Of a stretch of 22,626 nucleotides of DNA, positions 1-6,823 are shown in pieces. The number at the start of each line of letters is the position of its first letter. Position 1 is the stretch's first letter. Below the pieces are notes generated by a model that ran no database searches, had not been told where the DNA came from, and saw nothing but the letters and a program-made list of their open reading frames with translations. This DNA comes from JAVBQG01 sp031549185 (GTDB lineage: Bacteria; Synergistota; Synergistia; Synergistales; Synergistaceae), in contig JAVBQG010000073.1 in the NCBI GenBank assembly GCA_031549185.1, positions 1-22,626 of the forward strand. The letters are read 5' to 3'. The position numbers were made by a program, and so were the translations under genes.

Positions 1-110
1 TCGCACATTCGCGGTTCCGGGGCGAACACGATCTGGTAATCCGATCCGGTCCCCGAGGGGTTGCTTCCCTCGGTACCAGATTCTTCTGAATCATGCTTGA
101 TCACGCTCAA
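1..110 (-). CDS. Possible 5' fragment of an unknown gene running off the left edge
   Basis: One minus-strand frame is open from an in-frame stop near 137 to the window edge. It could start at TTG 110 or GTG 104 and reads MSVIKHDSEESGTEGSNPSG followed by a stretch ending in YQIVFAPEPRMC. From about codon 12 the third codon positions are mostly G or C, as in other genes here. There is no Shine-Dalgarno sequence before either start, and a second frame with an ATG at 94 is also open. The same DNA can fold into a long interrupted hairpin (31-38 with 74-81, 53-59 with 67-73), so it may be a structured or repeated element instead. I do not recognise a family. Confidence 0.22.
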   Translation of the reverse strand, partial: MSVIKHDSEESGTEGSNPSGTGSDYQIVFAPEPRMC

Positions 111-136
111 ATATGCAAGATATGGTGCTTGTTAAT

Positions 137-222
137 ATACAGGGGCGCACAGTGTGCGCCAGCCAAGAAACATGATCCCTTCAGGGCAAAACGGGCGAAC
201 ACTGTTCGCCCCTACAATAATA
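137..222. repeat. Pair of short palindromes in opposite orientation
   Basis: Two near-identical palindromes lie about 30 bases apart. The left arm set is GGCGCACA (144-151) with TGTGCGCC (153-160). The right is GGGCGAACA (193-201) with TGTTCGCCC (203-211). The outer ends mirror each other: ACAGGGGCG on the left and CGCCCCTAC on the right. The pair lies downstream of the aldolase gene. It resembles a small non-coding dispersed repeat; a related palindrome is at 19467-19495. Confidence 0.6.
193..211 (-). terminator. Likely terminator of the aldolase gene
   Basis: Read on the minus strand, the 9-bp stem GGGCGAACA/TGTTCGCCC is followed at once by GTTTTG, giving a short hairpin with a modest U-run about 60 bases beyond the aldolase stop codon. 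It is also half of the palindrome pair at 137-222, so the repeat may have been co-opted as a terminator. Confidence 0.4.
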
Positions 223-268
223 ACTGTCATATTGATTTAGAATCAGAATTAACTGGCTGTCCGGTATT

Positions 269-871
269 TTAGTGGAGACCCCTCGCGATCGCGGCGACTT
301 TCGCGTTGTGCTCCAACATGTCCGCGATGTTGTAGGCGTCGCGCAGGTTTTTTCCGACCGCGACGGGACCGTGTTCCCTCAGCACGGCAGCCAGCACCGC
401 CGGGTTCGAGAACGTGTTCAGTACGGCGGTGGCGAGCTCGCGCGAGCCCGCCTCGTAGACGGGGATGACGGGGACGCGCTTCAGGATATGCCGAGCCTCC
501 AGCACGGCGAGGGGGATCTCGCCCGCGCCTGCGCAGGAGAGCGCGGTCGCGTAGGGCGAGTGCAGGTGGACGACGGCGCCGACGTCGTCCCGCAACGGAT
601 AGATCCAGGCGTGCAGTTGCAACTCCATCGAGGGCCGGCGCTCCGCGGGCGACATGTCGTCGCAGTCGAACGCGCGGCCCTTCCAGTCCACGAAGAGCAG
701 GTCGTCCGGCGAGAGATCCGAGAAGCTCGTCCCGCTCGTCTTGATCAGGATCCCGTTGCCGTCCGGGGTGCGCGCGCTGACGTTGCCGTTCGCAGCCGCC
801 ACGTGTCCCCTGTCGTAGCAGAGCTTGCACAGGTTCGCCAGCTCGTCCCTCAACAATTCGTACACGTCCAT
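269..871 (-). CDS. Class II aldolase/adducin family protein
   Basis: The 200-residue protein has the class II aldolase (FucA/AraD) fold signature. NGNVSAR (28-34) and TSGTSF (45-50) match the phosphate-binding loops. Glu83 in SMELQLH, His102 and His104 in VHLHSPYAT, and His167 in REHGP match the catalytic Glu and the three zinc ligands of L-fuculose-1-phosphate aldolase. The family cleaves or epimerises sugar phosphates in the cytoplasm; some members are decarboxylases or dehydratases, so the substrate cannot be named. Length is close to the usual 200-230 residues. The ATG at 871 has CAGGAGG seven bases upstream. The gene stands alone and is divergent from the chemoreceptor gene. No sugar kinase or isomerase is adjacent to suggest a pathway. 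Confidence 0.9.
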   Translation of the reverse strand: MDVYELLRDELANLCKLCYDRGHVAAANGNVSARTPDGNGILIKTSGTSFSDLSPDDLLFVDWKGRAFDCDDMSPAERRPSMELQLHAWIYPLRDDVGAVVHLHSPYATALSCAGAGEIPLAVLEARHILKRVPVIPVYEAGSRELATAVLNTFSNPAVLAAVLREHGPVAVGKNLRDAYNIADMLEHNAKVAAIARGLH

Positions 872-895
872 CGCCTCCTGTTATATTCTTCTGAA

Positions 896-924
896 ATGAC
901 AAAAAAATATGAATGGTGTAGAAT
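896..924 (+). promoter_or_regulatory. Sigma-70 type promoter of the chemoreceptor gene
   Basis: ATGACA (896-901), a 17-base spacer and TAGAAT (919-924) match the -35/-10 consensus at five of six positions each. The predicted transcription start is near 931, giving a leader of about 55-75 bases to the chemoreceptor start. Confidence 0.6.
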
Positions 925-985
925 TGCAGCGGCGAAAAACCACGCCATATCCGTTATTTTACCGCATTACCGCCATAGCACGATC

Positions 986-3067
986 ATGAAAGGACGTGTC
1001 GAGTTGAAAATTCGTACCAAGCTGCTGCTGCTGATGGGGATTGTCGTCGTTATGCTGGTCATCCTGGTGTCCACCATGTACGTCAAGTCCTCCGGAGTGA
1101 TCATGAACATCGCCAACACGGAGGGTATGGGCACCGCAATCGACGAGGCGAAGATGATCGACCTGTACTTCGGCGGCCTGATCAACATCGGCGAAAACGC
1201 CAGCCCCGGCGTCAAGACGCTCTTCGCCGCGGATGGCAGCGTCGATCCGAATCGGGTCATCTCCCTGATGTCGCAGCTTCTCAAGGCTAATAAAGGGAAC
1301 AACATGATGAACATGTACACGGGCATCGAGAGGACGGGCAAAATGCATACCGGCAACGGCTACGTTCCGCCATCCGATTTCGACGCGAGGAAACGCCCTT
1401 GGTACATGGCCGCCGTCGCTGCGCGGAAGACGATCGTAACCGATCCGTATATCGACTCCGAGACGAAGGAGCTGGTCGTCTCCACGGGGACGCCCCTCTA
1501 CGACGACGCGGGCAAAGTGCTCGGAGTGATCGGGACGGACGTGTCGCTCAAGACGCTGGCGGATTACGTCGAAAAATCCGAGGTGCTCGACTCGGGCTTT
1601 GGCGTGTTGCTCACGCGGGACGGTACGTACGCGCAGCACCCGAACCCCGATTTTATCATGAAGGAGAACATATCGGAGGCGAGCGCGAACATCAAACCGG
1701 AGCTCGCCGCGCTGGGCGCGAAGATGGTGGCGCGTCAGAGCGGATGGGGCGATTTCGTCTCCTACGAAGGGGACAGCCGCAGAATCTTCTACACTCCCTG
1801 CGAGTCGGGCTACATCGCGGCTCTGGTCTTTCCCCACAGCCAGATACGGGCCGTCGTCAGCCGCGTGACGATGACGCAGATCGTCGCGGGGATCGTGGCG
1901 CTGATCGCAATCGTCGCATTCATGCTGTTCATGATCCCTGGTATCGTGGGGCCGATCCGGTCGATCGAGCGTTCGCTGACGCGCCTCGCGGACCTCGACC
2001 TGAGCGTAGATCCCCAGGTTGCCCAGTTCGAGAGCTCCATCAACAGGAATACCGAGATCGGCGGCATGGTCGCCTCCCTGCAGAACATGCGCGTTTCCTT
2101 CAACGACGTGGTGTCGGCGGTGGGAAGCGGCGTCGAGCAGCTCGCCTCCGCTTCCCACGCCCTCGACGACCTCTCGAACCAGGCGTCCGGCGGGGTGGAG
2201 CACAGCAACACCGCGACCGTGAGGGTCGAAAAACTGGCGAACGAGTCGCTCGATTCGGTCGCCGGCGCCGCGCGCGCCATCGAGGAGGTCTCGCACGCCG
2301 CGTCGATGACCGCAACGTCGGCCACGGAGGGAGCGGAGGCGTCGTCGGTCACGTCGAGGCTCAGTAACGAGGTCGCGGAGCGCGTGGGTGAATTCGTCGG
2401 CGAACTGAAAAACGTCGGCGCGGCTGCGTCGGAGAACAGCGAGGGCATGACGGCGGTCGGCGCGTCCGTCGCCTCCATCGCGGAGTTCGTCACGACGATT
2501 CGGAACATTGCGAGCCAGACCAATCTGTTGGCGCTCAACGCCGCGATCGAGGCGGCCCGGGCGGGAGACGCGGGACGCGGCTTCGCGGTCGTCGCCGACG
2601 AGGTGCGCAAACTGGCCGAGGAATCCAACGTGGCCTCCCAGCACGTCGCCGAGATGATCGAAAAGTTGGAAACGGGCACGCGTGCGGCGATCGAGTCCAC
2701 ACAGGAGTCGGCCGCCGTCATATCGGGCATCGTCGCGAAGGCGCAGGAGACGCAGGAGAACCTCAAGCAGACGCTGGGGCAGATCGACAAGGTCAACGAC
2801 GCGGTGCAGACGATTGCGGCGGCAGCGCAGGAGCAGGCCGCTTCGAGCAACGAGATATCCGACTCGGCCGGGCAGGTCAAAGACGGAATCGGCCGACTGG
2901 TCGGCGAACTGACGATCATCACGAAGACCGCGGGGGAGACCGCCGCCGTCGTGGAGAAAGTCGCCGGAGAGTCGCGGCGCCTTACGGAGATCGCCGCCGA
3001 GCTCGATCGCACGATGCGCGGTTTCAAACTCGACACGGGCACGCGCGGCCTGCAGAGCGGGCGGTAA
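986..3067 (+). CDS. Methyl-accepting chemotaxis protein with periplasmic double-Cache sensor
   Basis: This is an inner-membrane chemoreceptor of about 693 residues. It has a first membrane helix (about 13-35), a periplasmic dCache-type sensor (about 36-295) and a second helix (about 296-320). A HAMP linker and long cytoplasmic coiled coil follow, with the conserved signalling tip at about 505-545 (IASQTNLLALNAAIEAARAG and VVADEVRKLAEE). It should signal through CheA/CheW to the flagellar motor. The sensor has RPWY (137-140), Tyr155, Asp157 and Asp185, which resembles the amino-acid-binding motif of dCache_1 receptors. No C-terminal CheR-binding pentapeptide is seen. Start choice is open: ATG 986 has no Shine-Dalgarno sequence, whereas TTG 1004 (MKIRTKLLLL) has GAAAGGA nine bases upstream and may be the true start. 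No che genes are adjacent. Confidence 0.93.
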   Translation: MKGRVELKIRTKLLLLMGIVVVMLVILVSTMYVKSSGVIMNIANTEGMGTAIDEAKMIDLYFGGLINIGENASPGVKTLFAADGSVDPNRVISLMSQLLKANKGNNMMNMYTGIERTGKMHTGNGYVPPSDFDARKRPWYMAAVAARKTIVTDPYIDSETKELVVSTGTPLYDDAGKVLGVIGTDVSLKTLADYVEKSEVLDSGFGVLLTRDGTYAQHPNPDFIMKENISEASANIKPELAALGAKMVARQSGWGDFVSYEGDSRRIFYTPCESGYIAALVFPHSQIRAVVSRVTMTQIVAGIVALIAIVAFMLFMIPGIVGPIRSIERSLTRLADLDLSVDPQVAQFESSINRNTEIGGMVASLQNMRVSFNDVVSAVGSGVEQLASASHALDDLSNQASGGVEHSNTATVRVEKLANESLDSVAGAARAIEEVSHAASMTATSATEGAEASSVTSRLSNEVAERVGEFVGELKNVGAAASENSEGMTAVGASVASIAEFVTTIRNIASQTNLLALNAAIEAARAGDAGRGFAVVADEVRKLAEESNVASQHVAEMIEKLETGTRAAIESTQESAAVISGIVAKAQETQENLKQTLGQIDKVNDAVQTIAAAAQEQAASSNEISDSAGQVKDGIGRLVGELTIITKTAGETAAVVEKVAGESRRLTEIAAELDRTMRGFKLDTGTRGLQSGR

Positions 3068-3082
3068 TACAGAGGCAAACCG

Positions 3083-3226
3083 GACCTCTCCCTCCCCCGG
3101 CCCCTCCCTCCCCCAAAGCGGGGAGGGAGGGGAGCAAGACAAAACCGAAAAAATAAAATTTTCTTTGCCCTTGACCCTGCCCTTCTCCCCCTCCCCGCTT
3201 CGGGGAGGGGGTCGGGGGGAGAGGTC
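3083..3226. repeat. Palindromic intergenic element, copy R1
   Basis: The 144-bp element is bounded by GACCTCTC (3083-3090) and GAGAGGTC (3219-3226). It contains two GC-rich hairpins, a 13-bp stem at 3101-3113/3120-3132 and an 11-bp stem at 3187-3197/3201-3211. They flank an A/T-rich centre. The centre resembles that of copy R3 (11775-11920) read in reverse, so the two are the same family. The left hairpin may also end chemoreceptor transcription. It encodes no plausible protein. Confidence 0.8.
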
Positions 3227-3254
3227 GCATTTGATGCGCCGCCCTGGCGTTTGC

Positions 3255-3263
3255 TGTTATAAT
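3255..3263 (+). promoter_or_regulatory. Extended -10 promoter of pncB
   Basis: TGT-TATAAT is a perfect extended -10 with no good -35 at the usual distance (TTGATG at 3231-3236 is 21 bases away). The predicted start of transcription is near 3270. It lies just beyond the right end of repeat R1. Confidence 0.55.
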
Positions 3264-3326
3264 TGGGCCACTTTGTTACGGCACTTTTGGGAACCAGCAT
3301 TTCCGTGCCATAAAGGGGATTGTAAA

Positions 3327-4529
3327 ATGTCCAAAGACAGAATCGTGCGCAGCCTGCTGGAGAACGACCTCTACAAATTCTCCATGTGGCAGGCGCTGCT
3401 GCACAGCCACCCCGGCGCCCGGGCCGAATATACCTTCGTCTGCCGCAACGAGCCGCGCTACCCGCTTGGCGACCTTGCGGACGACATCGAACGCGAGCTC
3501 GACCACCTGTGTACGATGTTCTTCGCGCAGGACGAGCTCGACTACCTCAGTTCGCTCAGCTACATCAAGGACGATTTCGTCGACTACCTCACGGTTTTCC
3601 GCTTCCAGCGCCGTTTCGTAAAAGTCGAAAAAAGAGGGGACAACCTTGCCATCCATGCCTCCGGCCCTCTGGTGCACGTGATGGGCTTCGAGGTCTTCAT
3701 CCTGTATATCGTCAGCGAGCTGTACTATCGCCGCTTGATGTGGAACGGCGTGATCGAGGAGGCCCGCGACCGCCTGATGAAGAAGATCGCGTATCTCAGC
3801 GGCGAGCTCGCGAACCTGGAGGGCGACGAACCGGTCTCGCCCTTCATTCTCTTCGACTTCGGACTGCGCCGCCGCTACTCGGGCGAGTGGCAGCACGAGG
3901 TCATCGCGACGCTTAAGCGGGAGCTTCCCGATCAGTTCAAGGGTACGTCGAATGTTTTCCTCGCGAAGGAGCTCGGCGTCACGCCGGTCGGGACGATGGC
4001 GCACGAGTACATACAGGCCTTTCAGGCGTTCGGGATCCGGCTGCGCGACTTCCAGACGGCCGCGCTCGAGGCCTGGGTGCAGGAGTTCCGCGGTGACCTC
4101 GGCACGGCGCTGACCGACGTGATCGGCATCGACGCTTTCCTCGACGACTTCGACCTCTACTTCGCCAAACTCTTCGACGGCCTGCGCCACGACTCCGGCG
4201 ATCCGTACGAATTCGGCGAGAAGGTTATCGCGCACTACCGCAAACTGCGCATCGACCCGCGCACGAAACGCCTCGTCTTCTCGGACAGCCTCGATCTGCC
4301 GCACGCGGTGGCGATCTACAAGCACTTCAAGGGCCGTATCCAGACGTCGTTCGGCATCGGCACCAACCTCACGAACGACACATCCATCCCGGCCCTCAAC
4401 ATCGTGATGAAGATGACCTCATGCAACGGCCAGCCGGTGGCGAAGCTCTCCGACTCGCCGGGCAAGACCCTCTGCGAGGACGAGACCTTCATGGCCTACC
4501 TGCGGCAGGTGTTCGGGAGGACGGGGTAG
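3327..4529 (+). CDS. pncB: Nicotinate phosphoribosyltransferase
   Basis: This 400-residue cytoplasmic enzyme joins nicotinate to PRPP, with ATP hydrolysis, to give nicotinate mononucleotide in the Preiss-Handler NAD salvage route. Length equals that of E. coli PncB. Recognisable blocks are ENDLYKFSMWQA near the N-terminus, GTMAHEYIQAFQAFG with His216 at the place of the phosphorylated active-site histidine, HDSGDPYEFGEKVI with KRLVFSDSLDL, FGIGTNLTND, and KLSDSPGKTLCED near the C-terminus. ATG 3327 has AAGGGG eight bases upstream. The gene is bracketed by repeats R1 and R2 and is not obviously in an operon. A nested hairpin in the leader (3276-3313) ends at the Shine-Dalgarno sequence and might affect translation. 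Confidence 0.95.
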   Translation: MSKDRIVRSLLENDLYKFSMWQALLHSHPGARAEYTFVCRNEPRYPLGDLADDIERELDHLCTMFFAQDELDYLSSLSYIKDDFVDYLTVFRFQRRFVKVEKRGDNLAIHASGPLVHVMGFEVFILYIVSELYYRRLMWNGVIEEARDRLMKKIAYLSGELANLEGDEPVSPFILFDFGLRRRYSGEWQHEVIATLKRELPDQFKGTSNVFLAKELGVTPVGTMAHEYIQAFQAFGIRLRDFQTAALEAWVQEFRGDLGTALTDVIGIDAFLDDFDLYFAKLFDGLRHDSGDPYEFGEKVIAHYRKLRIDPRTKRLVFSDSLDLPHAVAIYKHFKGRIQTSFGIGTNLTNDTSIPALNIVMKMTSCNGQPVAKLSDSPGKTLCEDETFMAYLRQVFGRTG

Positions 4530-4538
4530 AGATGCGAA

Positions 4539-4669
4539 GGCGACCTCTCCCCCCGGCCCCCACCCCCAAAACGGGGGGGGGGAGAAAAGCTGAAGCCCTG
4601 GAGGTTTTGTGGTTGACCCCACCCACTACGCGGTTGGAGAGGGAGGGGCCGGGGGGGGGTGAGGTCGCC
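4539..4669. repeat. Palindromic intergenic element, copy R2
   Basis: The element has perfect 9-bp ends, GGCGACCTC (4539-4547) and GAGGTCGCC (4661-4669). Inside are C-rich and G-rich blocks (CCCCCCGGCCCCC, then GAGGGAGGGGCCGG) around a diverged centre. It belongs to the same family as R1 and R3 by its termini. It starts ten bases after the pncB stop and ends exactly where the signal-peptide codons of the next gene begin. Confidence 0.75.
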
Positions 4670-4693
4670 CTGGTTCGTCTTTTGATCTGTCTT

Positions 4694-6655
4694 ATGCTTC
4701 TTTTTCTCGCGGCTCCCGCCCTCGCCTCGCCGCAGCTTCTCTCCTACGACCTCGTCGTCGTCGGCGCGGGGACGGGGGGCAGCGCTGCCGCGATCCAGGC
4801 GGCGCGCAGCGATCTGCGCGTGGCGGTCGTGGAGCGCTCCGACTGGATCGGCGGCCAGATGACCGCCGCCGCGGTGTCGACGCTGGACGACCTGGGAAGT
4901 ACGCGCACCGGCATCTACGAGGAGTTCATCGGGCGTGCCCGCGCGCACTACGCCCGCCTCGGCGCGGCGACGAACATCTGTCTCTGGGGAGCGGACACGA
5001 TTGCGCTCGAGCCGCGCGTGGGACAAGATATCCTCAGGGAGATGATGTGCGAGACGGGGAAGGTCGACCTCTTCCTGCGGGCGGAGATCGAGACGGCGGA
5101 CGCTCGCGACGGCAAACTTCGCTCCCTTTCCCTCCGGACGATCCCGGATGGTTTCGAATACACGCTGACGGCGCCGGTCTTCATCGACGCCACGGAGTGC
5201 GGGGACCTGCTGCCCCTGACGGGCGCGGCCTATCGCCTCGGCAACTCCGTCTCCCCCAAGGTCGACCCGGACGCGAACGTGCAGGACATCACCTACGTTG
5301 CCGTCGTACGCAAGTACGCGGGCGGCCTGCCGGACGCCCTGCGCCTGCCGGGGCCGCCGCCCGGCTACGAGGAGTACGCCGAAGGCTTCCGCCGGATCGT
5401 GGCGATTTACGGAAACACCTGGCCGGGCAAGTACCCCTTCGACGTCCCCTCGCACAACGCCTACCGCGCGCTGCCGGATCCGGCCAACACGTATCCCATC
5501 GTGGGCGACGAGTCCGCGACGTGGCCGTATATCACGAAGACCTGCATCAACTGGGCCAACGACTACCCCGGCGAGAAGGGCGACGAGCCCGGCCTCTCCG
5601 TCCGTTTCATCGAGGACCGCGCATACCGCAGGGAGATCGAGCGCGACGCCATGCGCCGCACGCTGGCCTTCCTCTGGTACATGCAGACCGAGCTGGGCAT
5701 GAGCGACTGGTCGGTGGACGACAGCCAGGGCTACGGGAGATATTTTTCCAACGACTGGAACGAGGCGGACGACCCGCGTCTGCCGCGCGAGTTCGCGCCG
5801 ATCCTGCGGCACTTTCCGCCCGTGCCGTACGTACGGGAGGGGCGGCGGGTGGTCGGCGTGAATACGCTGAAACAGTCCGACATCGTGCGCGACCGGGCAC
5901 GCGGCCGGGCGCTCAAGAACTACCCCTCCGGGCTGGCCTTGGGCGAGTATCCCGTCGATATCCACGGCAGCCACCTCGATCGCTACATGGAGCACGACCT
6001 CGGCGAGTCGACCGAGACCTTTCCGCGCGAGTGGATCCAGAACCCCGGCGTCTTTCAGGTGCCCTTCGAGGTCTTCATCCCCGAGAAAGTCGACGGCCTG
6101 ATCGCCGCCGAGAAGAACATCTCCGTCTCCCGCATGGTGAACGGCGCGATTCGCCTGCACCCGATCACGATGCACACGGGCCAGGCGGCGGGCGCGATCG
6201 CCGTCGCCGCCGTGCGCGGAGGCGTGGAGCCGCGCGGTGTGAAACCGCTTGCGGTGCAGCGCGCCCTGATGGACGGGGGGCAGTACCTGGCGCTCGACCG
6301 CTACGAGGACACGAAGAGCGACGACTGTTACTGGCGGGGTGTGCAGTGGGCGAGCCTCTACGAGGCGCTGGGCGGAATCTCGCAGAGACAGTTCGGCACC
6401 ACGCTGCCGATCACGCGCGCCGAGTTGGCGCGCGTCTTGGCCGTCGCCTATCCGGGGCGGTCGTTCGATCTGCCGTTCGAGGGGCAGGACGGCATGTATC
6501 TGTCGCGCGCGCAGTTTCTGAAAGTCCTGGACGCCCTCGGCGATCGCAAACCGAGCGACCCCCGCCGCTTCTTCGCCTGTTCCGACATGGATCTGACCTT
6601 GAAGCGTGGCGAGGCCGTGGCGCTGGTTTTCGAGGCGTTGACGGGGCGGGAGTAG
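4694..6655 (+). CDS. Exported FAD-dependent oxidoreductase with SLH-like tail
   Basis: The roughly 653-residue protein starts with a secretion signal core ending in APALA. A Rossmann FAD site follows: DLVVVGAGTGGSAAA with GAGTGG at 24-29, Glu47 for the ribose, and IGGQM at 52-56. MHTGQAAGA near 494-501 is the usual closing FAD motif. It fits the FAD_oxidored (PF12831) family; the electron acceptor and substrate are unknown. Residues of about 543-653 contain ITRAELARVLAVAY, LSRAQFLKVLDAL and KRGEAVALVFEAL, which resemble S-layer-homology repeats and suggest envelope attachment. The start is uncertain. ATG 4694 leaves no charged n-region, and TTG 4682 is also poor. CTG 4670 would give MVRLLICLMLLFLAAPALA, a textbook signal peptide, with GAGG from repeat R2 just upstream. 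Function beyond redox is not recognised. Confidence 0.85.
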   Translation: MLLFLAAPALASPQLLSYDLVVVGAGTGGSAAAIQAARSDLRVAVVERSDWIGGQMTAAAVSTLDDLGSTRTGIYEEFIGRARAHYARLGAATNICLWGADTIALEPRVGQDILREMMCETGKVDLFLRAEIETADARDGKLRSLSLRTIPDGFEYTLTAPVFIDATECGDLLPLTGAAYRLGNSVSPKVDPDANVQDITYVAVVRKYAGGLPDALRLPGPPPGYEEYAEGFRRIVAIYGNTWPGKYPFDVPSHNAYRALPDPANTYPIVGDESATWPYITKTCINWANDYPGEKGDEPGLSVRFIEDRAYRREIERDAMRRTLAFLWYMQTELGMSDWSVDDSQGYGRYFSNDWNEADDPRLPREFAPILRHFPPVPYVREGRRVVGVNTLKQSDIVRDRARGRALKNYPSGLALGEYPVDIHGSHLDRYMEHDLGESTETFPREWIQNPGVFQVPFEVFIPEKVDGLIAAEKNISVSRMVNGAIRLHPITMHTGQAAGAIAVAAVRGGVEPRGVKPLAVQRALMDGGQYLALDRYEDTKSDDCYWRGVQWASLYEALGGISQRQFGTTLPITRAELARVLAVAYPGRSFDLPFEGQDGMYLSRAQFLKVLDALGDRKPSDPRRFFACSDMDLTLKRGEAVALVFEALTGRE

Positions 6656-6666
6656 TCTCCGGGGTA

Positions 6667-6795
6667 CCCTTCGACTCCGCTCAGGGAACGGTGGCAATCC
6701 GCTGTTTCGATATATCTGCCAGCCCCTTGCCAACTATTTTCCTCTTGCTTACTTTCGTTGGATATATTTATCGTGCCCTGAGCGGAGTCGAAGGG
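6667..6795. repeat. Short element with 20-bp perfect terminal inverted repeats
   Basis: CCCTTCGACTCCGCTCAGGG (6667-6686) recurs as its exact reverse complement at 6776-6795, enclosing 89 bases of AT-richer sequence with no convincing ORF. It fills nearly all the gap between the oxidoreductase and the 5'-nucleotidase. The structure is that of a miniature inverted-repeat element or a dispersed intergenic repeat. The AT-rich centre may carry the promoter of the next gene, but no clear consensus is seen. Confidence 0.8.
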
Positions 6796-6823
6796 CACAG
6801 CCCAAAACCGGGGAGGCGATACC

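Noticed and set aside
31..81. tRNA, tmRNA or SRP RNA at the left edge
   Set aside because: A hairpin is present but no cloverleaf, CCA end, T-loop or SRP loop motif could be found.
272..985. Plus-strand extension of the chemoreceptor frame upstream of 986
   Set aside because: It is the antisense shadow of the aldolase gene, which carries clear catalytic motifs. The chemoreceptor promoter at 896-924 also lies inside the extension.
959..3142. Minus-strand ORF (727 codons) opposite the chemoreceptor
   Set aside because: Antisense shadow; its N-terminal PPSPLWGREGPGEG stretch is translation of repeat R1.
3024..3230. Small ORFs translating repeats R1-R4 into Pro/Gly/Arg-rich peptides
   Set aside because: The peptides differ only as the palindromic DNA dictates, there are no ribosome sites, and the same pattern occurs in both orientations.
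4496..6733. Long minus-strand ORF (745 codons) opposite the oxidoreductase
   Set aside because: It is Arg/His/Val-rich with no motif and lies antisense to a gene with clear FAD motifs; a GC-rich shadow frame.
6655..6823. CRISPR or tandem array between the oxidoreductase and nucleotidase
   Set aside because: Only one inverted pair is present; there are no direct repeats or spacers.
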